A stretch of 64,000 bases of DNA, taken from NCBI RefSeq assembly GCF_900115195.1, contig NZ_FOVO01000001.1, forward strand, positions 1-64,000. Direction: 5' to 3'. Shown one piece after another: positions 52,891 through 61,747 of this stretch (the stretch's first letter is position 1; the number at the start of each line of letters is the position of its first letter). The stretch comes from Xenorhabdus japonica. Its GTDB lineage: Bacteria; Pseudomonadota; Gammaproteobacteria; Enterobacterales; Enterobacteriaceae. A program made the translations under genes and the position numbers. Under the pieces are notes generated by a model, which was given only the letters and a program-made list of their open reading frames with translations, ran no database searches and was not told the origin of the DNA.

Positions 52891-52986
52891 ATGTTGACAG
52901 GCTTTTTCTTCTGGGCGTAACATTCGCGCCTTACGATAAACGTAGGGAGTATAAGGAGACTTATGGTACATGCTGAACGCATTTAA
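52891..52986 (+). promoter_or_regulatory. corA leader with two very short ORFs
   Basis: Two short ORFs precede or overlap corA: MLTGFFFWA (52891-52920) and MVHAERI (52963-52986). The second has the best ribosome-binding site, AAGGAG four bases before its ATG, and overlaps the corA start in another frame. In Salmonella a corL leader ORF controls Rho-dependent termination in the corA leader; equivalence here is inference. Confidence 0.35.
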
Positions 52987-53920
52987 ATTAGAGAATAATC
53001 GCCTGCTCCGTCTTGAACTTGAAGAAGGTGATAAGTTATCTGACTCCATGTGGGTAGATTTAGTTGGTCTGGGGGATAATGATTGCCTCCGTGTCCAGAA
53101 TGAGCTGGGACAAGTCTTGGCGACCCGCACTGAATTGGATGACATTGAGGCATCGGCACGTTTTTTTGAAGATGAAGATGGTATGCATGTCCACTCATTC
53201 TTCTACTTTGAAGATGCCGAAGACCATGCTGGCAACTCGACAGTCGCATTTACCATCCGTGACGGTCGTCTCTACACATTGCGAGAGCGTGAACTCCCTG
53301 CATTTCGATTATATCGAATGCGCTCCCGTAACCAGACGATGGCTGACGGGAATGCCTATGAACTGCTGCTGGACTTGTTTGAAACTAAAATTGAGCAATT
53401 GGCTGATGTCATTGAAAACATCTACAGCGTGCTGGAATCCCTGAGTCGGGTCATAATGAAAGGCAAACAGGGAGATGAGTTTGATTCTGCTTTGTCTAAC
53501 CTTGCGGAGCAGGAAGATATTGGCTGGAAAGTCCGCTTGTGTTTGATGGATAGCCAACGTGCTTTGAACTTCCTTGTGCGCCGTGCCCGCTTGCCTGCCA
53601 ATCAATTGGAACAGGCCCGTGAAATCCTGAGGGATATTGAATCCTTGCTGCCGCACAATGAATCTCTGTTCCAGAAAGTGAACTTCTTGATGCAGGCGGC
53701 GATGGGCTTCATCAATATTGAACAAAGCCGCATTATCAAAATATTCTCCGTTGTTTCTGTGGTATTCCTGCCACCGACGTTGGTAGCGTCCAGCTATGGC
53801 ATGAACTTCAAATTTATGCCGGAATTGGACTGGACATTCGGCTATCCTGCGGCCATTGGATTGATGATAGCAGCGGGTTTGGCTCCTTATCTCTACTTCA
53901 AGCGGAAAAACTGGCTGTAG
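52970..53920 (+). CDS. corA: Magnesium/cobalt/nickel transporter CorA
   Basis: A 316-residue CorA, the E. coli length. A large cytosolic N-terminal funnel with the long stalk helix is followed by two C-terminal transmembrane helices. The selectivity motif GMN is residues 277-279 ([12 protein letters not shown]), and the C-terminus is the basic KRKNWL. Forms a pentamer in the inner membrane. ATG 52970 gives the conserved [10 protein letters not shown] start, though AAGGAG is 11 bases away. Confidence 0.97.
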   Translation: MLNAFKLENNRLLRLELEEGDKLSDSMWVDLVGLGDNDCLRVQNELGQVLATRTELDDIEASARFFEDEDGMHVHSFFYFEDAEDHAGNSTVAFTIRDGRLYTLRERELPAFRLYRMRSRNQTMADGNAYELLLDLFETKIEQLADVIENIYSVLESLSRVIMKGKQGDEFDSALSNLAEQEDIGWKVRLCLMDSQRALNFLVRRARLPANQLEQAREILRDIESLLPHNESLFQKVNFLMQAAMGFINIEQSRIIKIFSVVSVVFLPPTLVASSYGMNFKFMPELDWTFGYPAAIGLMIAAGLAPYLYFKRKNWL

Positions 53921-53965
53921 TCATTTCATCAGTTATCAATAAAACCACGCACGATTTAACGGAAA

Positions 53966-54002
53966 AACTGACCCGATTTACTAATAATGTTTTGGGTCAG
54001 TT
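53966..54002. terminator. Hairpin between convergent corA and rarD
   Basis: AACTGACCC (53966-53974) pairs perfectly with GGGTCAGTT (53994-54002) around a 19-base loop. No strong T-run follows, so its strength is uncertain; position between two convergent genes supports a terminator role. Confidence 0.5.
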
Positions 54003-54020
54003 CAAATATATGATAGCGAC

Positions 54021-54935
54021 TTATTTCTTTTCAGGGTGTTTAACTGTTTTACGCAAGTGGCGCTGAGTATAAAGCGCATCCAGCGTAAACAGAATCAATG
54101 CAGCCCAGATAAAGCCAAACGTGATCAAACGATCAGGGCCTATTTCTTCGCCATAAACCAGTGTTGCCAGCAAGAACATCAACGTTGGGCCAAGGTACTG
54201 AAAAAAGCCCAGTGTGGACAATCGCAAATGCGCGGCTGCGGCGGTAAAGAGCAACAATGGCACAGTTGTAATAATACCGGCAGCAATCAGCATAAGGTTC
54301 AAAGAGTACGCATTATCCAGCATATTGCTTGTCGGGCTATGGGTGAAGAACAGCAGGTAAATCAGAGCGACGGGAAACACCCAGACTGTCTCAATCAACA
54401 TACCTGTTTGTGCATCCACTCCCAGTTTTTTGCGGATCAACCCATAGACGGCAAATGTCATCGATAAATACAAACCAACCACCGGTACAGAGCCAAAGTG
54501 CCATAGTTGGATCAGTACGCCAGTAAAGGCCAGTCCTACGGCAATCCATTGCATACGACGGAAGCGCTCACCAAGAAAAACCATACCAAACAGCACATTA
54601 ACCAGAGGGTTAATAAAATACCCCAGACTTGCTTCAAGCAGATGGTTATTATTAATCGCCCAAATATAAGTTAGCCAGTTACTGGTAATCGTGAAGGCAG
54701 TGATGCCTAACAGCAGTAGGATTTTAGGTTGACGGACGACAATCCAAACCTGACGCCAGTGACGAGTCACTATCAGCATCAGTACCATAAAGAAAGCCGA
54801 CCATATAACGCGGTGTGACACGATTTCATCGGGTGGCACATATTGTATAGCCTTGAAGTAGATGGGAGCCAATCCCCAAATAAGATAAGCCCCCAAGGCA
54901 TACAGGATACCTTGGGTTGTATTTTGGTTAGTCAT
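54021..54935 (-). CDS. rarD: EamA/DMT-family permease RarD
   Basis: A 304-residue inner-membrane protein of the drug/metabolite transporter superfamily with ten predicted helices. N-terminal GILYALGAYLIWGLAPIYFK and the RarD-typical SNWLTYIWAINNNHLLEASLGYF are conserved. The name comes from chloramphenicol sensitivity phenotypes in Pseudomonas; the substrate is unknown. ATG 54935 follows AAGGAT. Confidence 0.9.
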   Translation of the reverse strand: MTNQNTTQGILYALGAYLIWGLAPIYFKAIQYVPPDEIVSHRVIWSAFFMVLMLIVTRHWRQVWIVVRQPKILLLLGITAFTITSNWLTYIWAINNNHLLEASLGYFINPLVNVLFGMVFLGERFRRMQWIAVGLAFTGVLIQLWHFGSVPVVGLYLSMTFAVYGLIRKKLGVDAQTGMLIETVWVFPVALIYLLFFTHSPTSNMLDNAYSLNLMLIAAGIITTVPLLLFTAAAAHLRLSTLGFFQYLGPTLMFLLATLVYGEEIGPDRLITFGFIWAALILFTLDALYTQRHLRKTVKHPEKK

Positions 54936-55481
54936 AATATCCTTGGATGTTTAGAGAATGTTCAGAAAAAATCAGAGGAGCTTGTTAATAAAATGATAGC
55001 TCATAAACCTATACAATGTGTCATTGGGATGAATGATTTACAAGTAGTTAATAGCATCAGTCATAAATTAAATTTCTTTTTAGTTCGCTCGAAGGGTTAT
55101 TTGGAACAAAAAACGTATCCTATCCGGTGAGATCGGCCCTAGAAGTTGAATTTCATGATTATACTTGGCTTTCTCGGAAAGATAATTGGAAAATCGGGAA
55201 ATCGTTTTCAAGCTCTTTGAAGTAAAGTTCAGCGCCATCTTGATCTGACGCACCAAAAACAGTCCTATGACCAAAAATATTATTAATTAATTTTGAGGAT
55301 CTCTTGTTCTGCTTTGGTTCTTGGGTTCATAACCTGTTCTCAGGTTGATTAATTAATATTAGAAATAATATATTACGAGATTTTCCGGGTTATTGGTTTT
55401 TGATAATAGTTCAGGGCGGGATTTCACTTTAAACGTCTATAACCTGAATACCTTACCAAAATGAATATTTCCTGAAATAAC
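54936..55481. other. Intergenic region between rarD and the symporter gene
   Basis: About 545 bases with no recognised gene. E. coli carries yigF and yigG near rarD; I see no match to them. A 64-codon leftward ORF (55080-55274) is the only open frame of note. A block with TTAATTAA on both sides (55282-55360) is locally symmetric but of unknown meaning. Confidence 0.5.
55080..55238 (-). CDS. Unassigned short ORF, possible gene remnant
   Basis: A 52-residue frame beginning MALNFTSKSLKTISRF and ending PDRIRFLFQITLRAN. The residue mix looks protein-like rather than random, but I recognise no family. No good ribosome-binding site precedes ATG 55238 or the frame's earlier start at 55274. It may be the end of a decayed gene. 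Confidence 0.2.
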   Translation of the reverse strand: MALNFTSKSLKTISRFSNYLSEKAKYNHEIQLLGPISPDRIRFLFQITLRAN

Positions 55482-55503
55482 AAAGCGTCCATTCAGACGC
55501 TTT
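55482..55503 (-). terminator. Terminator of the symporter gene
   Basis: A perfect 8-bp stem AAAGCGTC (55482-55489) with GACGCTTT (55496-55503). Read leftward it is followed by TTTGTTATTT. A second perfect 9-bp hairpin (55539-55547 with 55552-55560) lies between it and the symporter stop codon. Confidence 0.65.
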
Positions 55504-55654
55504 CACATATTTGATGAGTTACTCATTATTATTTGTGATTATTCTCCTTTCGGAGAATAAGTCCACCCGAATAAACCTTTAAAAGTTGCTCCACCGTATT
55601 CACTACTTGAAGTGCTTGGCGGGTCTGAAGATTTAGCACCAACGCCTAACACAA

Positions 55655-56968
55655 TCAAATAAGCCCATGTACCAAAATAATTCCGATACATAAAGGTCCG
55701 GCATATCTCCATATAAACAGTAAACACTGGCGGTTCCGCGATGGCATATTATCCGGTATTAGTGCATAGACCTTACGTGACCAGCCAAATACGAGGCAAA
55801 TGATAATCCCGAACAATGGCATTAGGACATTGGAAGTAATAAAGTCCAGCATGTCGAAGATGGATTTTCCACCTAATGTGACGTGGCTTAGAGGACCAAA
55901 AGATAAGGAAACAGGGATCCCCATTAACATAATCGATGCCGTGACTATTAAGCTTGTTTTACGACGCGACCATTGAAAGCGTGTCTGAACATAAGCAACA
56001 ATGTGTTCAAGTAATGAAATTGATGAGGTCAGTGCGGCCATTAATAACAATAAAAAGAAAGTGACTGCTAAGATTGAGCCACCAGGAAGACTGGCGAAAT
56101 AAATTGGCATCGTCATAAACGTTAATCCGGGTCCCGCATTTGGTTTTAAGCCAGCAGCTGCCAAGGCAGGAAAAATCATCAGGCCAGCCAATATACAGAC
56201 CAAACAGGAGAGGATTACAACCCAGATACTCGATTTACCAATACCTTTGTTATTCGGCAAATAAGAGCTGTACGTAATGTGAATCCCCAAACCGATAGAC
56301 AGTGAAAAAAACGCCAACCCTAATGCATCTAAAACACCTTTTCCAGTCAACCTATTGAAGTCTGGGTATAAAAATAATTTTAGCCCTTCTGATGAGCCAG
56401 GTAAACGGATGCCGACAATAATTAACACTATCATGATTAAGAATAACAGTGGCATCATGACCTTAACTGATTTTTCTAAACCTTTTTGCACACCAGATAA
56501 TACCACGAAACAGGTTAGCCCTGAAAATGTCAGATGTGCGATTATTGGCCACCATGGATTGCTGATGAAATTGGTGAAAATAGATGTCAGTTGAGAGATA
56601 TCTGTAATATTCAACTTTCCTGTACTCGCCATCACCGCGTAACCAATGGTCCAACCACCGACAACACTGTAGAAGCTATAGATACACCATGAACTGAATA
56701 TACCTATAAAGCCAACCCACCCCCAGTGTTTACCAAGTAATTTTTTAAATGCATTAACGGCCACTTCACCCGTACTGCTTCCCAGTATGTTTTCAGCTAA
56801 CAGAATCGCTAATCCAATCACGAAGCTAAACAATAAAAATACAACCAGAAATGCACCGCCACCATTTGTTGCTGAAACATATGAGAATTTCCAGATGGCA
56901 CCAATGCCAACGGCAGATCCAGTTGCTGCTAATATGTGCCCCAGACGGGATGTCCATTGTTGACTCAT
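55655..56968 (-). CDS. Sodium:neurotransmitter symporter family transporter
   Basis: A 437-residue inner-membrane protein with 11-12 hydrophobic segments of the SNF (LeuT-like, Na+-dependent) family. The N-terminal signature is [21 protein letters not shown], and the unwound first helix and Na-site segment [20 protein letters not shown] are visible. Bacterial members take up amino acids such as tryptophan, tyrosine or leucine; the substrate here is not readable. Start ATG 56968 has GGGGG five bases upstream and overlaps the stop of a brnQ remnant by ATGA. E. coli has no such gene at this position. Confidence 0.9.
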   Translation of the reverse strand: MSQQWTSRLGHILAATGSAVGIGAIWKFSYVSATNGGGAFLVVFLLFSFVIGLAILLAENILGSSTGEVAVNAFKKLLGKHWGWVGFIGIFSSWCIYSFYSVVGGWTIGYAVMASTGKLNITDISQLTSIFTNFISNPWWPIIAHLTFSGLTCFVVLSGVQKGLEKSVKVMMPLLFLIMIVLIIVGIRLPGSSEGLKLFLYPDFNRLTGKGVLDALGLAFFSLSIGLGIHITYSSYLPNNKGIGKSSIWVVILSCLVCILAGLMIFPALAAAGLKPNAGPGLTFMTMPIYFASLPGGSILAVTFFLLLLMAALTSSISLLEHIVAYVQTRFQWSRRKTSLIVTASIMLMGIPVSLSFGPLSHVTLGGKSIFDMLDFITSNVLMPLFGIIICLVFGWSRKVYALIPDNMPSRNRQCLLFIWRYAGPLCIGIILVHGLI

Positions 56969-57171
56969 GCTAACCCCCGAATAGATACAGTGTCAGCACA
57001 TATACCTAGTACTACAGCCGTAAGCAAAAAACCAGCAGCAGTGTTCCAAACATGCTCACCCGCCTGCAGGCCAACCATAGGCGGGAAAATGAGATTTCTG
57101 GCTCCGACGAGTAGGGCAAAGGTCATAAAGCCCAATGCCCAAATATCTTTAGATGATAAACGGTATGTCAT
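56965..57171 (-). pseudogene. brnQ: Truncated brnQ (branched-chain amino acid carrier) remnant
   Basis: The first ~52 codons (from ATG 57171) match the start of the BrnQ LIV-II carrier: [37 protein letters not shown] and AAGFLLTAV. Similarity stops there, and 15 unrelated codons lead to a TGA that overlaps the symporter ATG. A full BrnQ has about 440 residues. The remaining ORF could still be translated as a short membrane peptide and couple translation of the symporter. Confidence 0.85.
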
Positions 57172-57850
57172 AATAATTGTTAACTTATTGTTGTAAAAAA
57201 TAATTGCACATGTAATAGTAACTATCGCAACTAATTGGATTTCCACTGGCGAAACTAGATTCTGATTTAACAGTCAGTGATAAGCATCATATTCACTGAT
57301 ACTCGCAAAATACAGAATGATAATGGTAATAAGTGGTAATAACAAATAACAGCTAGAATCGCCAACAACTGCCCCCAAGTAAAACTTTTAAGTGCTAAAA
57401 AACATGCACCAACACCTTGTGAGGTGTCCAAGATTATTACTCCACTACAGTTCTTCATTTTGCATAAAAATTACACATAACAGATATCAAAACCTATCAA
57501 TAAAATCGTATTGAATGTGTGAAATTATCAATATTTGTGTAATGATTATTTTTTCTACAAAGTAGAACCCCGCCCTAGATCTAGATAATGGATAAGGTAG
57601 GTTCAGGGTAGCTGTTGTCGGAAGTCTGTTTGTTGTAGCTAGGTATCATATACCCAGAGTGGTGGGATGTTAATAGTTGTTTTGAATGTTTTAGCGATTG
57701 AATTAGTGGCTCTATGATTGGTTTATTTATGCGTCTTATATTTATAATATATTTTGGAGTATTATTTAAAAATCAACTAAAACAGAACGTTTCTTGGAAC
57801 TGTGAAAGGTATTTTTTCAAAAGTGTCTTCCATTATCTCAAATAATTTTT
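57172..57850. other. AT-rich region upstream of the brnQ remnant
   Basis: About 680 bases. A leftward 63-codon ORF (57267-57458) has a hydrophobic middle (ALKSFTWGQLLAILAVICYY) but no recognised family and no good ribosome-binding site. The rest looks like decayed or regulatory sequence. A promoter for the brnQ remnant and symporter is expected here but was not located. Confidence 0.45.
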
Positions 57851-58102
57851 TTAGTAGGGTAGTATCATGAATTGGTTTATACCTACAAAATAAGAAAAAT
57901 CGCCATTTTTACTATTATCTTTAAAGTATCCTTCACCTTCTGTATCTGTTGCTATTATTACTATTCGTTGACCAATAGGATGATTTAATTCACATGACGA
58001 TAATAAAGATGTTAAAGACTCGATATCAGGATAAATACGCCTAAATGACTTGCCTAACAAGGGGCGTCTATGTATGCATGATAAAGTCATCGCTACTTTC
58101 AT
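57851..58102 (-). CDS. Unassigned 83-residue ORF
   Basis: An 83-residue soluble-looking protein (MKVAMTLSCIHRRPLLGKSF start). A hydrophobic beta-strand-like IVIIATDTEGEG follows a helix-like SLTSLLSSCEL region. I do not recognise a family. It lacks a clear ribosome-binding site, lies in AT-rich sequence, and ends 56 bases beyond the yigI stop in the same orientation. Could be the start of a truncated gene or a small orphan. Confidence 0.3.
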   Translation of the reverse strand: MKVAMTLSCIHRRPLLGKSFRRIYPDIESLTSLLSSCELNHPIGQRIVIIATDTEGEGYFKDNSKNGDFSYFVGINQFMILPY

Positions 58103-58158
58103 TGAACGTGAATACTCTGTTTGATGTCAATCAACGGATTGAATACACGACCAAATCA

Positions 58159-58644
58159 TCAACCAACCAAATAAGTTCCTACTGCACTAGCAATATGCAC
58201 TTGTTTCTCATTATGTAATTCAATTCTGGCGACAGAAACTTTATTGCCAGCGCGGATAATGTTGCAACTGGCGGTAAATACTTCACCACGTCCGGGTCTC
58301 AGGTAATCCACGCGCAAATCAATAGTGCCCAATGTCGTAAGACGTTTTTGGATCTCTGCGATTGTGAGCGTTTCAATCGCTGTCAGTGCATTGCCTGCAC
58401 AAACCAGCCCTCCGGCAACATCTAATATGGAAGCAATCGCACCACCGTGCAGAATTTTATGCACCATATTACCGACCAATTTTTCCTGATAGCGAAATTG
58501 CAATTCTACGTAGTCTTGTTCGAAGCGGAGCAATTCGAGACCCAACAGCTGGTTGAATGGCATATGATAAACAAACACTTCACCAATAAATTTACGGGCT
58601 TCTTCTGGAGTTAATGTTGTGTCTGTTCGCTGGATATTTTCCAT
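58159..58644 (-). CDS. yigI: Hotdog-fold acyl-CoA thioesterase family protein YigI
   Basis: A 161-residue protein of the PaaI/YigI hotdog family. The active-site region is [19 protein letters not shown], and [16 protein letters not shown] is near-identical to E. coli YigI, a medium/long-chain acyl-CoA thioesterase. ATG 58644 has AGGA upstream. Divergent from pldA, as in E. coli. Confidence 0.93.
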   Translation of the reverse strand: MENIQRTDTTLTPEEARKFIGEVFVYHMPFNQLLGLELLRFEQDYVELQFRYQEKLVGNMVHKILHGGAIASILDVAGGLVCAGNALTAIETLTIAEIQKRLTTLGTIDLRVDYLRPGRGEVFTASCNIIRAGNKVSVARIELHNEKQVHIASAVGTYLVG

Positions 58645-58865
58645 GGTGGATTTCCTGATAATGAAAAGTAAAACCGACTGATATTAGATGGATCTTTATA
58701 GTTAATAACTTGTTAAGTTTATTCTTTCGTTACCGACTTTGCCAGTCTGTGACGCATTTCGAAAAACAATACATAGAAAAAAACAGACTACAAAAAATAA
58801 CCATATAGTGTGTAGAATAAGCAGTAATTTTTTAGTTTGAAATTACCACAATAGGAAAACCAGAA

Positions 58866-59726
58866 ATGCGCTTGTTATGGAATATACTGGTTATTATCGG
58901 TTTATTATCGCCATTGGCTCATGCAGCAGGCAATCAGGTTGGTGAAGTGAGAGGAAGCGTGCTCTCAATGATGTTGGGCGAGCAAGAGTCTACGTTAATG
59001 CTCTATCCCTATGATACGAATTACATTATTTATACTTACGGGAGCCATATTAATAAATCGGCGATTCATAGCTATAATTGGGCAGATCACGCCCGTAAAG
59101 ATGAAGTCAGTTTTCAGATAAGTTTTGGCTTTCCATTGTGGCGGGGAATTGTTGGAGAGAACTCGTTGCTTGGCGCTTCTTATACACAGCGTTCATGGTG
59201 GCAGTTCAGTAATAAACCGGAATCGTCTCCGTTTCGTGAAACGAATTATGAACCACAACTCTTTCTGGCATGGCTAACTGACTATGAATTTGCTGGTTGG
59301 CACTTGCGGGAAATTGAGGCTGGGTTTAATCATCAATCAAACGGGCGACCAGAAGCGACTTCCCGCAGCTGGAATCGGCTTTACTCGCGCTTCATGGCAC
59401 AGAATGGCAATTGGCAGGTGGATTTGAAATCGTGGTATCGACTACCTGAAAGCTCCCGTCGTGACGATAACTTGGACATGAACCGTTATATGGGATATTA
59501 CCGACTGAAAGTTGGCTATATCTGGGGAGATAGTGTGTTTACTGTTCAAGGGCGCTATAACTGGAACCATGGTTATGGTAGTGGAGAATTGGGGTGGAGT
59601 TATCCGATATCGAAATATGTTCGTATTTATACCCAGTTTTTCAGCGGTTATGGCGAATCGATGATTGACTACAATTTCAAGCAGACCCGTTTTGGTATCG
59701 GTGTCATGCTGAATGATATGCTGTAA
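58866..59726 (+). CDS. pldA: Outer-membrane phospholipase A (OMPLA)
   Basis: A 286-residue 12-stranded outer-membrane beta-barrel enzyme that removes phospholipid from the outer leaflet. A signal peptide of about 20 residues ends LAHA-AGNQ. The catalytic triad is H156, S158 and N170 in GFNHQSNGR and RSWNRLY. The C-terminal strand is RFGIGVML. The family is usually activated by Ca-dependent dimerisation. Confidence 0.96.
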   Translation: MRLLWNILVIIGLLSPLAHAAGNQVGEVRGSVLSMMLGEQESTLMLYPYDTNYIIYTYGSHINKSAIHSYNWADHARKDEVSFQISFGFPLWRGIVGENSLLGASYTQRSWWQFSNKPESSPFRETNYEPQLFLAWLTDYEFAGWHLREIEAGFNHQSNGRPEATSRSWNRLYSRFMAQNGNWQVDLKSWYRLPESSRRDDNLDMNRYMGYYRLKVGYIWGDSVFTVQGRYNWNHGYGSGELGWSYPISKYVRIYTQFFSGYGESMIDYNFKQTRFGIGVMLNDML

Positions 59727-59730
59727 CCAT

Positions 59731-59783
59731 TTTTATACTGTAACTGTTTTTTTATACTGTCACTACTTTTTATACTGTCACTA
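59731..59783 (+). repeat. Three short direct repeats after pldA
   Basis: Copies of TTTTATACTGTNACT at 59731-59746, 59750-59765 and 59768-59783, spaced 18-19 bases apart. The last two are identical over 16 bases. They fill the gap between the pldA stop and the recQ leader. Confidence 0.85.
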
Positions 59784-59893
59784 CTCTTACAATGAGATTG
59801 CATAATATACAGGCGATTGGATCGCGGGTGTATTTTTTATAGCCTGATTTTTAGGCTTTTTCAGGGATTAGCTTCTAACGATCGAGGAAAGGC

Positions 59894-61711
59894 GTGTCTA
59901 CCGCAGAACTCATCAGCACGGCATCGCTGGCTGAACAAGCATTACGAAAAACATTCGGATACCAGCAATTTCGTCCGGGACAGCAGCAGGTTATCGACGC
60001 CGTTCTTGACGGGCGAGATTGTCTGGTAATTATGCCAACGGGAGGTGGTAAATCGTTGTGTTACCAGATTCCCGCGTTGGTTAAAAATGGGCTGACTCTG
60101 GTTGTGTCTCCATTAATCTCATTGATGAAAGATCAGGTTGATCAGCTACGTGCGAATGGAGTTGAAGCAGAATGTCTGAACTCAACCCAGAGCCGTGAAC
60201 AGCAATTTGATATCATCCAACGTTGCCGTCAAGGGATCATTAAGCTGCTCTATATCGCCCCTGAACGGTTGGTAACGGATAACTTTCTTGATCAACTTCA
60301 CCATTGGCAACCTGCTTTACTGGCTGTTGATGAAGCCCATTGTATTTCTCAATGGGGACATGATTTTCGCCCAGAATATCGAGCATTAGGGCAACTTCGC
60401 CGCCATTTCCCCGATCTTCCTGTGATTGCACTAACAGCGACAGCAGATAAAACTACCCGCCAGGATATCGTACGTTTATTGGAGTTGCATGAGCCGATTA
60501 TCCATATCAGCAGCTTTGATCGTCCCAACATTCGTTACACTTTAGTGGAGAAATACAAACCGCTTGATCAGCTTTGGTTATTTGTCCGTAGTCAGCAAGG
60601 GAAAAGCGGAATTATTTACTGTAATAGTCGCACTAAAGTGGAAGAAACTGCGGAGCGTCTGCAAAAGCGGGGGCTAAGTGTTGCGCCTTATCATGCGGGG
60701 CTGGAAAACAACCAACGTGCATGGGTACAGGATGCTTTTCAGCGGGATGATTTGCAGGTCGTTGTGGCAACCGTAGCATTTGGTATGGGAATTAACAAAC
60801 CTAATGTGCGCTTTGTTGTGCACTTTGATATTCCCCGCAATATTGAATCTTATTATCAAGAAACTGGCCGGGCTGGGCGAGATAGTTTACCAGCAGAAGC
60901 AGTATTGTTTTATGATCCTGCGGATATGGCGTGGCTGCGTCGTTGCTTGGAAGAAAAAACCGCTGGTGAACAACAGGATATTGAACGACACAAACTCAAT
61001 GCCATGGGTGCATTTGCAGAGGCACAGACTTGCCGGCGTTTAGTGTTGCTGAATTATTTCGGGGAGAGCCACCAAACAGCTTGCGGCAATTGTGATATTT
61101 GCCTTGATCCCCCCAAGCGTTATGACGGTCTGGTGGAAGCACAAAAAGCGCTATCCTGCATCTATCGCGTTGGACAACGTTTTGGGATTGGCTATATTGT
61201 AGAAGTGTTACGCGGCGCGAATAATCAACGCATTAGAGATTTTGGGCATGATAAATTGCCTGTTTATGGCATTGGTAAAGAGCAGAGTCAGGAACATTGG
61301 ATGAGCGTTTTGCGTCAGCTCATTCACTTGGGACTGATTAGTCAAAACATCGCCAACTATTCTGCGCTGCAACTGACGGAGGCTTCACGGCCTGTATTGC
61401 GCGGCGAAATGCCTCTACAACTTGCCGTACCACGCATCCAGAACTTGAAAAGCCGCAATCAGCAAAACAAATCATACAGTGGGAACTATGATCGTAAATT
61501 ATTTGCCAAATTGCGCAAATTACGTAAATCCATTGCTGATGAAAACAACATTCCACCCTTTGTCGTTTTCAATGATGTCACATTAATTGAAATGGCAGAA
61601 CAGTGTCCAATAACACCAGATGAACTTTTGCTGATTAATGGTGTTGGGCAGCGGAAATTGGAACGTTTTGGAGATGCATTTATGACGTTGATCAGTGAGC
61701 ATTTTGAATGA
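59894..61711 (+). CDS. recQ: ATP-dependent DNA helicase RecQ
   Basis: A 605-residue superfamily 2 3'-5' helicase. Walker [16 protein letters not shown] box [22 protein letters not shown]-equivalent ALTATAD, and motif [14 protein letters not shown]. Zinc-binding cysteines lie in the block from [13 protein letters not shown] to [11 protein letters not shown]; winged-helix domain follows, and the HRDC domain occupies about the last 75 residues. GTG start at 59894 with GAGGAAAGG upstream. Confidence 0.97.
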   Translation: MSTAELISTASLAEQALRKTFGYQQFRPGQQQVIDAVLDGRDCLVIMPTGGGKSLCYQIPALVKNGLTLVVSPLISLMKDQVDQLRANGVEAECLNSTQSREQQFDIIQRCRQGIIKLLYIAPERLVTDNFLDQLHHWQPALLAVDEAHCISQWGHDFRPEYRALGQLRRHFPDLPVIALTATADKTTRQDIVRLLELHEPIIHISSFDRPNIRYTLVEKYKPLDQLWLFVRSQQGKSGIIYCNSRTKVEETAERLQKRGLSVAPYHAGLENNQRAWVQDAFQRDDLQVVVATVAFGMGINKPNVRFVVHFDIPRNIESYYQETGRAGRDSLPAEAVLFYDPADMAWLRRCLEEKTAGEQQDIERHKLNAMGAFAEAQTCRRLVLLNYFGESHQTACGNCDICLDPPKRYDGLVEAQKALSCIYRVGQRFGIGYIVEVLRGANNQRIRDFGHDKLPVYGIGKEQSQEHWMSVLRQLIHLGLISQNIANYSALQLTEASRPVLRGEMPLQLAVPRIQNLKSRNQQNKSYSGNYDRKLFAKLRKLRKSIADENNIPPFVVFNDVTLIEMAEQCPITPDELLLINGVGQRKLERFGDAFMTLISEHFE

Positions 61712-61747
61712 CTTGAGTAACCAAAGGATAATGACAGAGGATGATGA

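Noticed and set aside
54036-54467. A 143-codon plus-strand ORF opposite rarD
   Set aside because: Gln/Cys/His-rich composition typical of antisense to a hydrophobic membrane protein; rarD is the real gene.
55282-55360. Insertion-sequence ends marked by TTAATTAA on both sides
   Set aside because: The arms are short, AT-rich and imperfect, the interior is under 70 bases and encodes nothing; most likely chance.
59731-59783. CRISPR-like repeats after pldA
   Set aside because: Three copies with 2-3-base gaps have no spacers, and no cas genes are in the window. Reported as plain tandem repeats.
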